This document shows positions 15,002-22,348 of a DNA stretch of 22,348 nucleotides, piece by piece. Every line of letters starts with the position of its first letter. Positions within the stretch are counted from its first letter, which is position 1. The stretch covers positions 1 to 22,348 of the forward strand of contig CAYPKE010000027.1 of the NCBI GenBank assembly GCA_964411235.1, in the 5' to 3' direction. A model generated the notes under the pieces. That model was not told where the DNA came from. It saw nothing but the letters and a program-made list of their open reading frames with translations, and did not search any database. The translations under genes were made by a program, and so were the position numbers. Origin of the DNA: JAAYKM01 sp964411235. GTDB lineage: Bacteria > Desulfobacterota > Syntrophia > Syntrophales > JAAYKM01.

Positions 15002-16077
15002 CGCCCTTCATTCGCCGCCGCTTTGAGCATTTCCGTCTGGAAGTGGGTATTGAGCCCATCCAGAACCTCGTCCATGGTTCCGTCCAGAAAATTCTCCAGA
15101 TTGTAGAGGGTCAAGCCGATGCGGTGATCCGTAACCCTGCCCTGAGGATAATTGTATGTCCGGATGCGCTCGCTGCGATCGCCCGTCCCGACCTGATTCT
15201 TCCGCGTTTCCGAAATCTCCGCATTCTGCCGCGTTGTCGCAATGTCCAAAAGCCGTGCCCGCAGGACCTTCATCGCCTTCGCTTTATTCTTAAGCTGGGA
15301 TTTCTCATCCTGGCAGGTGACGATCAACCCCGTCGGCAAGTGGGTAATCCGCACGGCCGAGTCGGTCGTGTTGACGCTTTGCCCGCCATGGCCACTCGAA
15401 TGATAGACATCGATACGCAGGTCATTCGGATCAATATTGACCTCAACTTCTTCCGCCTCCGGCAGGATGGCCACAGTGACAGCCGACGTGTGAATCCGGC
15501 CTTGGGCTTCCGTAACGGGAACCCGCTGAACCCGATGAACGCCGCTTTCATACTTCAACCGGCTGTAGGCGCCGGCACCGGTAATCAGGGCGATGATCTC
15601 CTTGAACCCGCCTACGCCGCCCGCCGGCGTGCTGCTGACGATCTCGACCTTCCACCGCCGTGCCTCGGCATAACGGGCATACATACGAAAGAGGTCGCCG
15701 GCGAACAGCCCGGCCTCGTCGCCGCCGGTTCCGGCCCTGATTTCCAGGAAAACGTTGCGCTCGTCGTTGGGATCTTGGGGCAGGAGAAGAATTTTCATCT
15801 TCTCTTCCAGGGCTATCAACTGCTCCTTGAGTTCCGGCAGTTCATCCTTAACGATTTCAATCAGTTCCGCGTCGCTTCCCCGGAGCAACCCCTCCCCCTC
15901 TTCGATACGCTGCTGAATCCCAGCATATTCCCGATACGTCTCCACGAGTTCTCGCAGGTCCGCAAGCTCCTTGGCGTACTTCTGGTAGAGCTGGGGTTTG
16001 GCCACAACCCCATGGTCACCCAAAAGACCTTCAAGCTCCCGGAATCTTTCCTCGATATCTTTCAGTCTTGCAAACAT
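14998..16077 (-). CDS. prfA: Peptide chain release factor 1
   Basis: RF1 recognises UAA and UAG and triggers peptide release. The 359-aa protein has the N-terminal coiled-coil domain, AGTGGDEAGLFAGDLF (115-130), the PxT codon-recognition tripeptide PVT (187-189), which marks RF1 rather than RF2, and the GGQ catalytic motif at 231-233 (SSGHGGQSVNTTDS). No programmed frameshift is present, as expected for RF1. The ATG at 16077 has no visible Shine-Dalgarno sequence (the upstream bases are AATTGATTT) and lies only 30 nt after the rpmE terminator. It heads the prfA-prmC-murA-hisD block. Confidence 0.97.
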   Translation of the reverse strand: MFARLKDIEERFRELEGLLGDHGVVAKPQLYQKYAKELADLRELVETYREYAGIQQRIEEGEGLLRGSDAELIEIVKDELPELKEQLIALEEKMKILLLPQDPNDERNVFLEIRAGTGGDEAGLFAGDLFRMYARYAEARRWKVEIVSSTPAGGVGGFKEIIALITGAGAYSRLKYESGVHRVQRVPVTEAQGRIHTSAVTVAILPEAEEVEVNIDPNDLRIDVYHSSGHGGQSVNTTDSAVRITHLPTGLIVTCQDEKSQLKNKAKAMKVLRARLLDIATTRQNAEISETRKNQVGTGDRSERIRTYNYPQGRVTDHRIGLTLYNLENFLDGTMDEVLDGLNTHFQTEMLKAAANEGR

Positions 16078-16107
16078 AAATCAATTGGCATGGCTATGAA
16101 TAAAAAG

Positions 16108-16140
16108 AGGATGGAAATGCGCCCCGGCATTTTCCATCCT
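16108..16140 (-). terminator. Intrinsic terminator after rpmE
   Basis: Arms AGGATGGAAATGC (16108-16120) and GCATTTTCCATCCT (16127-16140) pair over 13 bp with one bulged base and a 6-nt GC loop. On the minus strand the stem is followed by CTTTTTATT. It would end the rho-rpmE transcript just ahead of prfA. Confidence 0.8.
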
Positions 16141-16294
16141 GAAGCAAAAAAGGCACTAATGGGTAACATACCCCATCGCGAAGACCTTGCCGACCCGGAC
16201 GCGCGAGAAATGTTCTCGGAAGGGGCTCAAGCCCCGATCTAACCCTTTTCTCCCTTGCCGGTCCCCGACGCAAGCGGAGCGGAGAGATGAAGGT

Positions 16295-16513
16295 TTATTT
16301 TTTATTAGCTTCTCCCTTGGCAGCATACTTCTTTATGAAGCGATCGACCCGGCCCGCCGTGTCGACGATCTTCTGTTTGCCGGTCATGAAGGGATGGCAC
16401 TTGGCACAGATTTCCACCTTGATGTCCTTTTTGGTCGATCTCGTGGGAATCACATTCCCGCACACACAGGTAATGGTTGTGTCCGTATATTCCGGATGGA
16501 TTTCCTTCTTCAT
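16295..16513 (-). CDS. rpmE: 50S ribosomal protein L31 (zinc-binding form)
   Basis: L31 bridges the large and small ribosomal subunits. The 72-aa protein begins MKKEIHPEYTDTTITCVCGN and keeps all four zinc-ligand cysteines (C16, C18, C36, C39 in CAKCHPF), so it is the C+ form rather than the zinc-independent paralogue. MTGKQKIVDTAGRVDRFIKKY closes the conserved part. The ATG at 16513 has AAGGAGA about 10 nt upstream. It lies about 100 nt downstream of rho on the same strand, an arrangement seen in many bacteria. Confidence 0.97.
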   Translation of the reverse strand: MKKEIHPEYTDTTITCVCGNVIPTRSTKKDIKVEICAKCHPFMTGKQKIVDTAGRVDRFIKKYAAKGEANKK

Positions 16514-16614
16514 CGCAAATGTCTCTCCTTCTGATTAAATGGCTTTCCCGAAGAACCCTTGGGGGCGGGGAAATTTATAACGATTTTTACAATAATATCA
16601 ACCAAAATATTTCC

Positions 16615-17862
16615 CTACTGATGCATCGAATCCAGAAACTCCTGGTTCGTCTGCGTCTTTCTGACTTTATCGACAATAAACTCCATGGCGTCCACGGGAT
16701 TCATTTCCTGGAGCAATCTTCGGAGAATCCAGACTCGATTCAGATTGTTTTTCGGAATCAGCAGTTCTTCCTTGCGGGTTCCGGAACGGATGAGATCAAA
16801 GGCCGGGAAAATTCTCCGATCCGCAATGCGCCGGTCCAGATGAAGCTCCATGTTGCCGGTGCCTTTGAACTCCTCGAAAATGACTTCGTCCATGCGGCTC
16901 CCCGTATCGATCAGGGCTGTCGCGATAATCGTGAGGCTGCCGCCGTTTTCGATGTTCCGCGCGGCACCGAAGAAGCGTTTGGGTTTGTGCAGGGCATTCG
17001 AATCAACACCTCCGGAGAGCACCTTGCCGCTCGGCGGGACAACGGCATTATAGGCCCGGGCAAGGCGGGTAATGCTGTCCAGAAGAATAACGACATCTTT
17101 TCGGTGCTCCACCAAACGCTTGGCCTTTTCGATCACCATTTCCGCAACCTGGACATGACGCGACGCGGGTTCGTCAAATGTTGAGGAAATGACCTCGCCG
17201 GCAACGCTGCGCTGCATGTCGGTCACTTCTTCGGGGCGTTCATCGATAAGCAGCACCATGAGGGTGACTTCCTTGTGGTTGCGCGTGATGCTGTGGGCAA
17301 TGTCCTGCAAGAGAACCGTCTTGCCGGCCCGGGGAGGCGACACGATTAAGCCGCGCTGGCCCTTGCCGATGGGCGTGAACATATCCATGACCCGGGTGGA
17401 CAGGTTTTCCGGATCGGATTCGAGTTCGAGCTTCTCCAGCGGATAAAGGGGCGTCAGGTTGTCGAAGAGGATCTTGTCCCGCGCCGCTTCGGGGCTTTCA
17501 AAGTTTACGGAATCGACCTTCAGCAGGGCGAAGTACTTTTCCCCCTCTTTCGGCGGCCTTACTTCGCCGGAAATAGTGTCTCCCGTTCGGAGATTAAAAC
17601 GCCTGATCTGGGAAGGGGAGATATAAATATCATCAGGACTGGGCAGGTAGTTATAATCAACCGCACGGAGAAAGCCGAATCCGTCGGGAAGGATTTCCAG
17701 CACTCCGGCACCGGAAATCACACCATTTTTTTCCGCCTGGGTCTGCAGAATCGAAAATATCAGATCCTGGCGTCGCATCCCGCTGGCCCCGGCCACGTTC
17801 AGATCCTTGGCCATCCTTGTCAACTCACTGATTGGTTGTCGCTTGATTTCTTCAATGTCCAT
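16615..17862 (-). CDS. rho: Transcription termination factor Rho
   Basis: Rho is the hexameric RNA-dependent ATPase that terminates transcription of untranslated RNA. From the ATG at 17862 the protein is 415 aa, like E. coli Rho. It shows the N-terminal Rho-N helical domain (1-48), the cold-shock RNA-binding domain with DGFGFLR (60-66) and DDIYISPSQIRRFNLRTGD (77-95), Walker A PPRAGKT (176-182), Walker B VVILLDS (257-263) and the Q-loop SGGVDSNALHKPK (283-295). I chose 17862 because AAGGA lies 7 nt upstream and the sequence then starts like other Rho proteins; an ATG six codons earlier (17880) lacks a ribosome binding site. A ~215-nt leader precedes it, and rpmE follows. Confidence 0.97.
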   Translation of the reverse strand: MDIEEIKRQPISELTRMAKDLNVAGASGMRRQDLIFSILQTQAEKNGVISGAGVLEILPDGFGFLRAVDYNYLPSPDDIYISPSQIRRFNLRTGDTISGEVRPPKEGEKYFALLKVDSVNFESPEAARDKILFDNLTPLYPLEKLELESDPENLSTRVMDMFTPIGKGQRGLIVSPPRAGKTVLLQDIAHSITRNHKEVTLMVLLIDERPEEVTDMQRSVAGEVISSTFDEPASRHVQVAEMVIEKAKRLVEHRKDVVILLDSITRLARAYNAVVPPSGKVLSGGVDSNALHKPKRFFGAARNIENGGSLTIIATALIDTGSRMDEVIFEEFKGTGNMELHLDRRIADRRIFPAFDLIRSGTRKEELLIPKNNLNRVWILRRLLQEMNPVDAMEFIVDKVRKTQTNQEFLDSMHQ

Positions 17863-18078
17863 GCTAAATTCCTTGTTCATTTTTTAAAGTGCCTCTATCG
17901 GAGGGCTTACCACACCAGGAAATTGCCCATCAGACATCCCATACGATCTGCAGCGGAGGATGTTACAGGCTATGTTACGAATACTTAATAAAATAAGCGG
18001 GTTTTTATAATGGGTTGTTTCATGAGAACGATTGGATTTCTTTTATCGGCAGGGCTTTTACGTGCCTATCCAAAGTTG
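17863..18078 (-). promoter_or_regulatory. Long untranslated leader of rho
   Basis: About 216 nt separate the predicted transcription start (near 18078) from the rho ATG. No conserved gene lies here. Two tiny reading frames (12 and 11 codons) occur without ribosome binding sites. In E. coli rho is autoregulated by Rho-dependent attenuation in its leader, and a similar role here is inferred. Confidence 0.4.
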
Positions 18079-18084
18079 AGAACA

Positions 18085-18113
18085 TTTCTATATGAAACGA
18101 ATATTTCTGTCAA
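18085..18113 (-). promoter_or_regulatory. Sigma-70-like promoter of rho
   Basis: On the minus strand a perfect TTGACA (18108-18113) is followed after 17 nt by TAGAAA (18085-18090); TATAGA at 15-nt spacing overlaps it. The surrounding DNA is AT-rich. This separates rho from the ATP-grasp gene that ends at 18204. Confidence 0.65.
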
Positions 18114-18203
18114 GCGGTTTTTCTCAGGATAAAAAGTCGTGACTGCAACTTACAAGCAGTCCGTGTTAAATTTCCCACGGTATCCCACGGCGGCTTATAT
18201 ATT

Positions 18204-19190
18204 CTATAAAAGACTGACAGGGTTCAGCTTTTTGGCCAAGATTTGGTTTAATTTTAATCCCAAAGGCGGGCACAAATTAACAGGCCTTTTCTCCACCGGC
18301 AACTGCACGCTGATCGATGTTGCCCTAAGATTCATAAACGATTCGGAAAGCCGGTCAACGAGTTTTATTTTATAAGGGATTTTATCCGCTGCGTATTTCA
18401 TTTTTTTTTGGATGAGCATCGGATTCGTGTTGATCTCCCAGACCTGAATCCTGCCATCCTGCATTGCATAATCAATACGCCCGTATTCGATATTGGCGGC
18501 ACGAAAAATCGCCATCAATTCTTCCCCGTGGGGATTTTCCTCCAGATATGACTTCTCCTCCTGCCTTATGGGTTCTGGCGGGCTGTCTTTGACGACCCAA
18601 TGCCGGGAGAAGATGATATGCCCGGGCACAACACGTTCGCCAATGCGAAACGCTGCATACTTCCGGTAAAAATTATCGCTGCCGCGGGTGTCGCAAAACT
18701 CAACGGCAATCAGCTCGTTCATTTTTACGCCCATCCATTTCAGGACCCTTAAACGGCGCTTTAACTCTTCACGACAACACAGAAGGCCTGTCAATGATCC
18801 TTTGTGATCGTCAGCACGACGAAGGAAGACAGGGTAGCGCATCCCGGATGACCATTCATCGTACCTGAAAACACGGAAACGGTTTATCCCGTCCCGCCAA
18901 AGCCGCATGAGGAGATCATAGCGACCCGGGACACGTCCCGGATGATTGACAATCACGCTTTCCCTAAAGCAGTCCCTGATTTGCAGGCACAGTTGTTCGG
19001 CCATGGCTTTCTGCGGCAGTGTCAGGCGATCGATGTCGGAAAAAACAAACACCCCTCCTCTTACCGCATTGATCCGATGCAGCTTTTGATAGGACACAAG
19101 CCTCATGCATGAAGACGCCCTGTTAGGCCAGTCCTTCAAAAAAGGGGTGACTGTGTAGGCATGCCTTCCATGAGTAAAAAGATTGATCAT
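18204..19190 (-). CDS. ATP-grasp fold protein of unknown function
   Basis: The 328-aa protein looks like an ATP-grasp enzyme, a superfamily that joins a carboxylate to an amine or thiol through an acyl-phosphate. Residues 85-260 carry the likely fold: YPVFLRRADDHKGSLTGLL (119-137, nucleotide-binding strand and loop), AVEFCDTR (162-169), YRKYAAFRIGERVVPGHIIFSRHW (175-198) and the Mg/ATP site YGRIDYAMQDGRIQVWEINTNP (236-257), where the final Glu and Asn are typical metal ligands. The N-terminal ~80 residues and the basic tail are not recognised. No signal peptide or membrane helix is seen. It overlaps the NTF2-like gene by 4 nt (ATGA), so the two are probably translated together. The substrate is unknown. 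Confidence 0.75.
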   Translation of the reverse strand: MINLFTHGRHAYTVTPFLKDWPNRASSCMRLVSYQKLHRINAVRGGVFVFSDIDRLTLPQKAMAEQLCLQIRDCFRESVIVNHPGRVPGRYDLLMRLWRDGINRFRVFRYDEWSSGMRYPVFLRRADDHKGSLTGLLCCREELKRRLRVLKWMGVKMNELIAVEFCDTRGSDNFYRKYAAFRIGERVVPGHIIFSRHWVVKDSPPEPIRQEEKSYLEENPHGEELMAIFRAANIEYGRIDYAMQDGRIQVWEINTNPMLIQKKMKYAADKIPYKIKLVDRLSESFMNLRATSISVQLPVEKRPVNLCPPLGLKLNQILAKKLNPVSLL

Positions 19191-19567
19191 TCTGGAATAT
19201 ACTTTATCTGCTCATAGACCAGATTGACGATCCGCCATCCGTCATCCTGGCAGACCAGTGTCAAAACATCTGTCCCCTTGCGGACTTCATGATCAGCCGT
19301 CAGGCTGTACGCGGCCTTAATAACGGCAATATTTCCAAACTTTCGAATCTCAATCCGGTCCCAAACTTCATTGATGATTTTGTTTTCCCTGACATACGCC
19401 CACTGCTCCGGCATGGCCTCCCGGATATTCAGAATGGAGACGGGCGAACCTTTCACTACCCGGATAATCATCGCTCGATCGTCAAACAATCCTTGCCATG
19501 CGTCCAGGCGTTTTTGAGAATAGAGTTGCGGGTAAAGAGTTATAATATCTTCCAGCCTATAGGTCAT
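19187..19567 (-). CDS. SnoaL/NTF2-like protein
   Basis: The 126-aa protein resembles the NTF2/SnoaL cone fold: an N-terminal helix with YPQLYSQKRLDAWQGLFDDRAMI (12-34), central strands and a C-terminal DVLTLVCQDDGWRIVNLVYEQIKY (100-123), the usual finishing strand. Members range from enzymes to ligand-binding or non-catalytic partners, and no catalytic residues can be named. Its stop overlaps the start of the ATP-grasp gene. The ATG at 19567 lies only 2 nt from the assembly gap (19570-19579), so the ribosome binding site cannot be seen and the true start could lie upstream. Confidence 0.65.
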   Translation of the reverse strand: MTYRLEDIITLYPQLYSQKRLDAWQGLFDDRAMIIRVVKGSPVSILNIREAMPEQWAYVRENKIINEVWDRIEIRKFGNIAVIKAAYSLTADHEVRKGTDVLTLVCQDDGWRIVNLVYEQIKYIPE

Positions 19568-19569
19568 TT

Positions 19570-19579
19570 NNNNNNNNNN
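19570..19579. other. Assembly gap (10 N)
   Basis: Ten unknown bases sit between the NTF2-like gene and pgeF. The round number suggests a scaffolding placeholder, so the real distance and content are unknown and the two sides may not be truly adjacent. Confidence 0.95.
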
Positions 19580-19672
19580 TTGCTTGTGCGATTCTGAAGA
19601 TAAACCTCGTTGTGGACCATCAGCATAACTGCCGCATCATTCCGTAATGCACGCGACTAGTTATATCCTGAA

Positions 19673-20470
19673 TTATTCCCGGATCATGACGAAGTTAAGC
19701 TGTCGGCCCGTCCTTTCTCCCTCCCCGCGGTGGGAAAAGAAAGTGTCCCGGCGGCAGGATGTACAGAGTCCGGCGATATCGATTTGACCGGTGGGCACCC
19801 CGGCTGCTTCCATTTGCAGTCGGTTGGTCAGAGCCAGATCCAGCATCCAGCGGCTTTTATTTGCCACCGCTTTCAAATGACTCTGGCCTTCGGGATAAGC
19901 CAAGAATTCACGACGGACTTTCTCATCGACTTCATAACAACAGGAGCCGATAGCAGGTCCAATGGCCGCCCACAAGTCCTCCGGCGCGGAAGCAAAATGT
20001 TCCCGAAAAAGCCGCACGGCTTTCCCGGCGATATCCATGGCCGTCCCGCGCCATCCGGCATGAACCGCCGCCACGATCTTTTTCTTGCCGTCGACCAGAA
20101 GCACTGGCACACAATCGGCGGTTTTAACGCAGATGACTACCCCCGGCCGTTCGGTCATGAACCCGTCACCCTCGAGCAAATGAGATGGCAGGGGTCTCTG
20201 AGCGGTCAGGAGATGGAACGCGTCGCCATGAACCTGGTGCGCGAGAATCAGGCGGTCGGCGGAAAAGCCGAATGCCGCGGCGATGATCTCGCGATTCCGC
20301 CGGATATTTTCGGGCCTGTCACCATGCCGCGCACTGATGTTCAAACTCTCGTAAGGAGCCGGGCTTGTTCCCCCCATGCGCGTGCAGAAGGCATGGGTCA
20401 CAAAACCCAAACGGTTCATTGCATCGGATTGAAGATAAGTAAAAGCACCCTGTGTTCTGAAATGAAACAT
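19673..20470 (-). CDS. pgeF: Peptidoglycan editing factor PgeF (YfiH, laccase-domain family)
   Basis: PgeF prevents misincorporation of L-Ser in place of L-Ala into peptidoglycan precursors; family members were earlier called polyphenol oxidases. From the ATG at 20470 the protein is 265 aa. The Zn/Cu-type ligands are visible: AHQVHGD (H81), VKTADCVPVL (C120) and HAGWRG (H137). DGFMTERPGV and AIGPAIGSCCYEVDE are also family signatures. I chose 20470 because GAGG lies 8 nt upstream; a TTG at 20527 would add 19 residues without a ribosome binding site. It follows rluD on the same strand, as in many proteobacteria. Confidence 0.92.
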   Translation of the reverse strand: MFHFRTQGAFTYLQSDAMNRLGFVTHAFCTRMGGTSPAPYESLNISARHGDRPENIRRNREIIAAAFGFSADRLILAHQVHGDAFHLLTAQRPLPSHLLEGDGFMTERPGVVICVKTADCVPVLLVDGKKKIVAAVHAGWRGTAMDIAGKAVRLFREHFASAPEDLWAAIGPAIGSCCYEVDEKVRREFLAYPEGQSHLKAVANKSRWMLDLALTNRLQMEAAGVPTGQIDIAGLCTSCRRDTFFSHRGEGERTGRQLNFVMIRE

Positions 20471-20577
20471 CCTTTCGTCCTCGGACAAACTCACAGCAAA
20501 ATTATCGATCTTCCCCTCACCCGTCAATGGTTTTGGACAACCATCGGGCTGCCGTTATTACTGAACGATGAAAATCA

Positions 20578-21594
20578 TCAAGTGTTACGGAATGCGAGAT
20601 ATTCAAAAAGGGCTTGCATGTCTTCGGGCAGGGGGGCCGTAAATTCAAACGCACGGTTTTCCTGCGGGTGAACGAAACCGATCCGCCAGGCATGAAGGAC
20701 CTGGCGTGTCAGAACCGCAAGTTTCGCCCGGAGCGCCGCGTCTCTGACCGTCTTCAAGCGTCCAACGCCGCCGTATGCGCGGTCTCCCACAACCGGATGA
20801 CCGATAGCGGACAGGTGGACTCTTATCTGGTGGGTTCGGCCCGTTTCAATATCGACATTCAGCAGCGTTACTTCTCCGTAACGTTCCATGATCCGCCAAT
20901 GGGTCACGGCCTCTTTTCCGCGGCTGCTCCGGATGGACATTTTTTTCCGATCCCCGGGATGACGCCCCACCGGGAGGGCGATCGTTCCCTCTTCTTCCGC
21001 CGGGCTTCCGAAAACAAGCGCTTTATAAGTCTTCTTTATCCGATGCCCCTTGAACTGGGCGGAAAGGTGTCGGTGGGTTTCATCATCTTTGGCAACCAGG
21101 AGAACGCCCGATGTATCCTTGTCCAACCGGTGAACGATGCCGGGCCGGATGACACCGCCGATCCCCGAGAGGTCGTCGCAGTGATGAAGAATCGCATTGA
21201 CCAAAGTGCCACGATGATGTCCCGGCGCAGGATGAATGACCATGCCGGCGGGTTTGTCGAGCACCAGAAGATGCGGATCCTCGTAAAGGATTTTCAGCGG
21301 GATATCTTCGGCAGTGACCTGCCAGGGTTGGGCCGGCCTCACGGCAAAAGCAACGTTGTCACCGCTACGCAGCTTTGTTCCAGCCTTACACACCTGCAGT
21401 CCGTTAATCCTCACCTCCCCTTCCTCGATCATTCGCTTGACCTGGGAGCGGGACAGATCCGGAGCCCGCAGGGCGACGAAAACATCGAGCCGCGCACCCT
21501 TCTCCTCCGGGACAACGACATAAATGCGCCCGGCTTTCTCCTCCTGCACAGGCACCAAAGGGGTATACTTTTTTTCCATCGGAGGGTTCGGCAC
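20578..21594 (-). CDS. rluD: RluA-family 23S rRNA pseudouridine synthase (RluD-like)
   Basis: The enzyme isomerises uridine to pseudouridine in rRNA; RluD modifies helix 69 of 23S rRNA, though the exact site here is inferred. The 338-aa protein has an N-terminal S4 RNA-binding domain (33-85: RLDVFVALRAPDLSRSQVKR) and the RluA catalytic domain with LVLDKPAGMVIHP (110-122) and the catalytic Asp158 in HRLDKDTSG (155-163). ETGRTHQIRVHLSAIGHPVVGD is typical of the C-terminal part. The GTG start at 21594 is 2 nt after the selA stop, with only a weak GCAGGG upstream, so coupling to selA translation is likely. pgeF follows after 50-107 nt. Confidence 0.93.
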   Translation of the reverse strand: MPNPPMEKKYTPLVPVQEEKAGRIYVVVPEEKGARLDVFVALRAPDLSRSQVKRMIEEGEVRINGLQVCKAGTKLRSGDNVAFAVRPAQPWQVTAEDIPLKILYEDPHLLVLDKPAGMVIHPAPGHHRGTLVNAILHHCDDLSGIGGVIRPGIVHRLDKDTSGVLLVAKDDETHRHLSAQFKGHRIKKTYKALVFGSPAEEEGTIALPVGRHPGDRKKMSIRSSRGKEAVTHWRIMERYGEVTLLNVDIETGRTHQIRVHLSAIGHPVVGDRAYGGVGRLKTVRDAALRAKLAVLTRQVLHAWRIGFVHPQENRAFEFTAPLPEDMQALFEYLAFRNT

Positions 21595-21596
21595 GG

Positions 21597-22348
21597 CTAA
21601 TCGCCCTGCCCGACAATGGATTTGAGACCATCGCGGATGACGGTAAATTCGTCATCCCTGACGGTCCGCACATCGAAGAGGACCAGGTCCGCATCGATAC
21701 GGGCAATCACGGGAATATCCAGACGGCGGAATTTCTCCTCAAGCCTTACTGCGGACCGACCATGCTTTCGAATCGCCACCAGCACCGTTTCAATCTCATG
21801 CAACGGAAGCGCGCCGCCTCCCGCCGCGGAAACGTCTTTAATCAGACTAACCTGCAACCCCGGAATTGCCGTTCTCTTGAGCAACGAGGCAAGTTTTGCC
21901 GCTCTCTTCCGGGTCTCGGTGAGCGACGCCGTCATGGCATGCAGAGCGGGAATCTCACGCACGGCTTGGCTTGGCTGCAGATACTGCAAAAGCGTCGCCT
22001 CCAGCGCCGCCAGGGTCATCTTGTCGATCCGGAGGGCGCGGTTCAGGGGGTTCTTCAAGACCTCTTCCATCACCGTTCGCCTGCCCAGAATAATCCCCGC
22101 CTGGGGACCTCCCAGGAGCTTGTCGCCGCTGATCGTCACCACATCCACCCCGGTGCTGACAACCTCCCTCACCGTCGGTTCACCACCCAATCCATAAAGA
22201 TGAAGATCGAGCATGCAGCCGCTTCCCAGATCGTCCATCACGGGTATGGCGTATTTTCTGCCGAGCGCCACCAAGACTTCAAGGGGCGCCTCCTCCGTGA
22301 AGCCCACGATTCGGAAGTTGCTTGTATGGACCTTCATCATGAGACCCG
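21597..22348 (-). CDS. selA: L-seryl-tRNA(Sec) selenium transferase, C-terminal part (cut by window edge)
   Basis: SelA is a PLP enzyme that converts Ser-tRNA(Sec) to Sec-tRNA(Sec) with selenophosphate from SelD. The visible ~249 residues include KVHTSNFRIVGF, the MDDLGSGC loop, and the PLP lysine in SGDKLLGGPQAG; this is the large catalytic domain and C-terminal region. The frame stays open to the window edge, so the N-terminal ~200 residues lie beyond 22348; the ATG codons at 22340 and 22337 are internal. rluD begins 2 nt after its stop. Its presence indicates that the organism makes selenoproteins, in line with the YqeB-like gene at the other end. Confidence 0.95.
   Translation of the reverse strand, partial: GLMMKVHTSNFRIVGFTEEAPLEVLVALGRKYAIPVMDDLGSGCMLDLHLYGLGGEPTVREVVSTGVDVVTISGDKLLGGPQAGIILGRRTVMEEVLKNPLNRALRIDKMTLAALEATLLQYLQPSQAVREIPALHAMTASLTETRKRAAKLASLLKRTAIPGLQVSLIKDVSAAGGGALPLHEIETVLVAIRKHGRSAVRLEEKFRRLDIPVIARIDADLVLFDVRTVRDDEFTVIRDGLKSIVGQGD

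Noticed and set aside
16222..16235. GGGGC-TCAA-GCCCC hairpin as a second rpmE terminator
   Set aside because: The stem is only 5 bp and no T-tract follows on either strand.
15043..16242. 399-codon plus-strand frame over prfA
   Set aside because: The minus strand encodes RF1 with GGQ and PVT motifs; this frame is a shadow.
17900..18050. Two short leader peptides (12 and 11 codons) upstream of rho
   Set aside because: Neither has a ribosome binding site and both are short enough to arise by chance.
1..22348. CRISPR arrays, transposons, prophage genes or selenoprotein TGA codons
   Set aside because: No regularly spaced repeats, transposase or integrase motifs, or TGA-interrupted conserved proteins were seen on reading both strands.

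Overview
The window looks like a chromosomal segment of a moderately GC-rich anaerobic Deltaproteobacterium (Desulfobacterota, perhaps Syntrophales). This is inferred from the gene order (rho-rpmE-prfA-prmC-murA-hisD on one strand; selA-rluD-pgeF), the selenium and molybdenum functions, and the protein flavour, not from a 16S gene. It is mostly housekeeping DNA with a few accessory genes. One run of 10 N (19570-19579) marks an assembly gap. No transposase, phage gene or CRISPR array was seen.

Left part (1-5200). A minus-strand pair encodes a YqeB-type selenium-dependent molybdenum hydroxylase accessory protein and a thioredoxin-fold/TPR-like protein, behind a good sigma-70 promoter. Divergent from it, a plus-strand operon encodes a HyuA-type hydantoinase/oxoprolinase ATPase, a histone-deacetylase-like amidohydrolase with an extra C-terminal zinc ribbon, and a carboxymuconolactone-decarboxylase-family protein.

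Middle (5280-11515). The minus strand holds a solitary DppC-type permease and a complete elongation factor P module (epmB-like aminomutase, efp, epmA). Next come a plus-strand baeRF3-type release-factor-like protein, a minus-strand DUF721/DciA-like protein, a plus-strand MoaE and a minus-strand tRNA-Gly(CCC) with encoded CCA.

Right part (11597-22348), all minus strand. In transcription order: selA (cut by the window edge), rluD and pgeF; then, after the gap, an NTF2-like gene overlapping an ATP-grasp gene; then rho with a long leader, and rpmE ending in an intrinsic terminator; then prfA-prmC-murA-hisD, packed with 1-4 nt junctions.

Translation control is the main theme: EF-P and its modification enzymes, RF1 and its methyltransferase, an eRF1-like protein, L31, a 23S pseudouridine synthase, a tRNA and selenocysteine synthase. 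A second thread is selenium/molybdenum use (YqeB, MoaE, SelA). The least understood parts are the ATP-grasp/NTF2 pair, the HyuA-HDAC-CMD operon and the baeRF3 protein.
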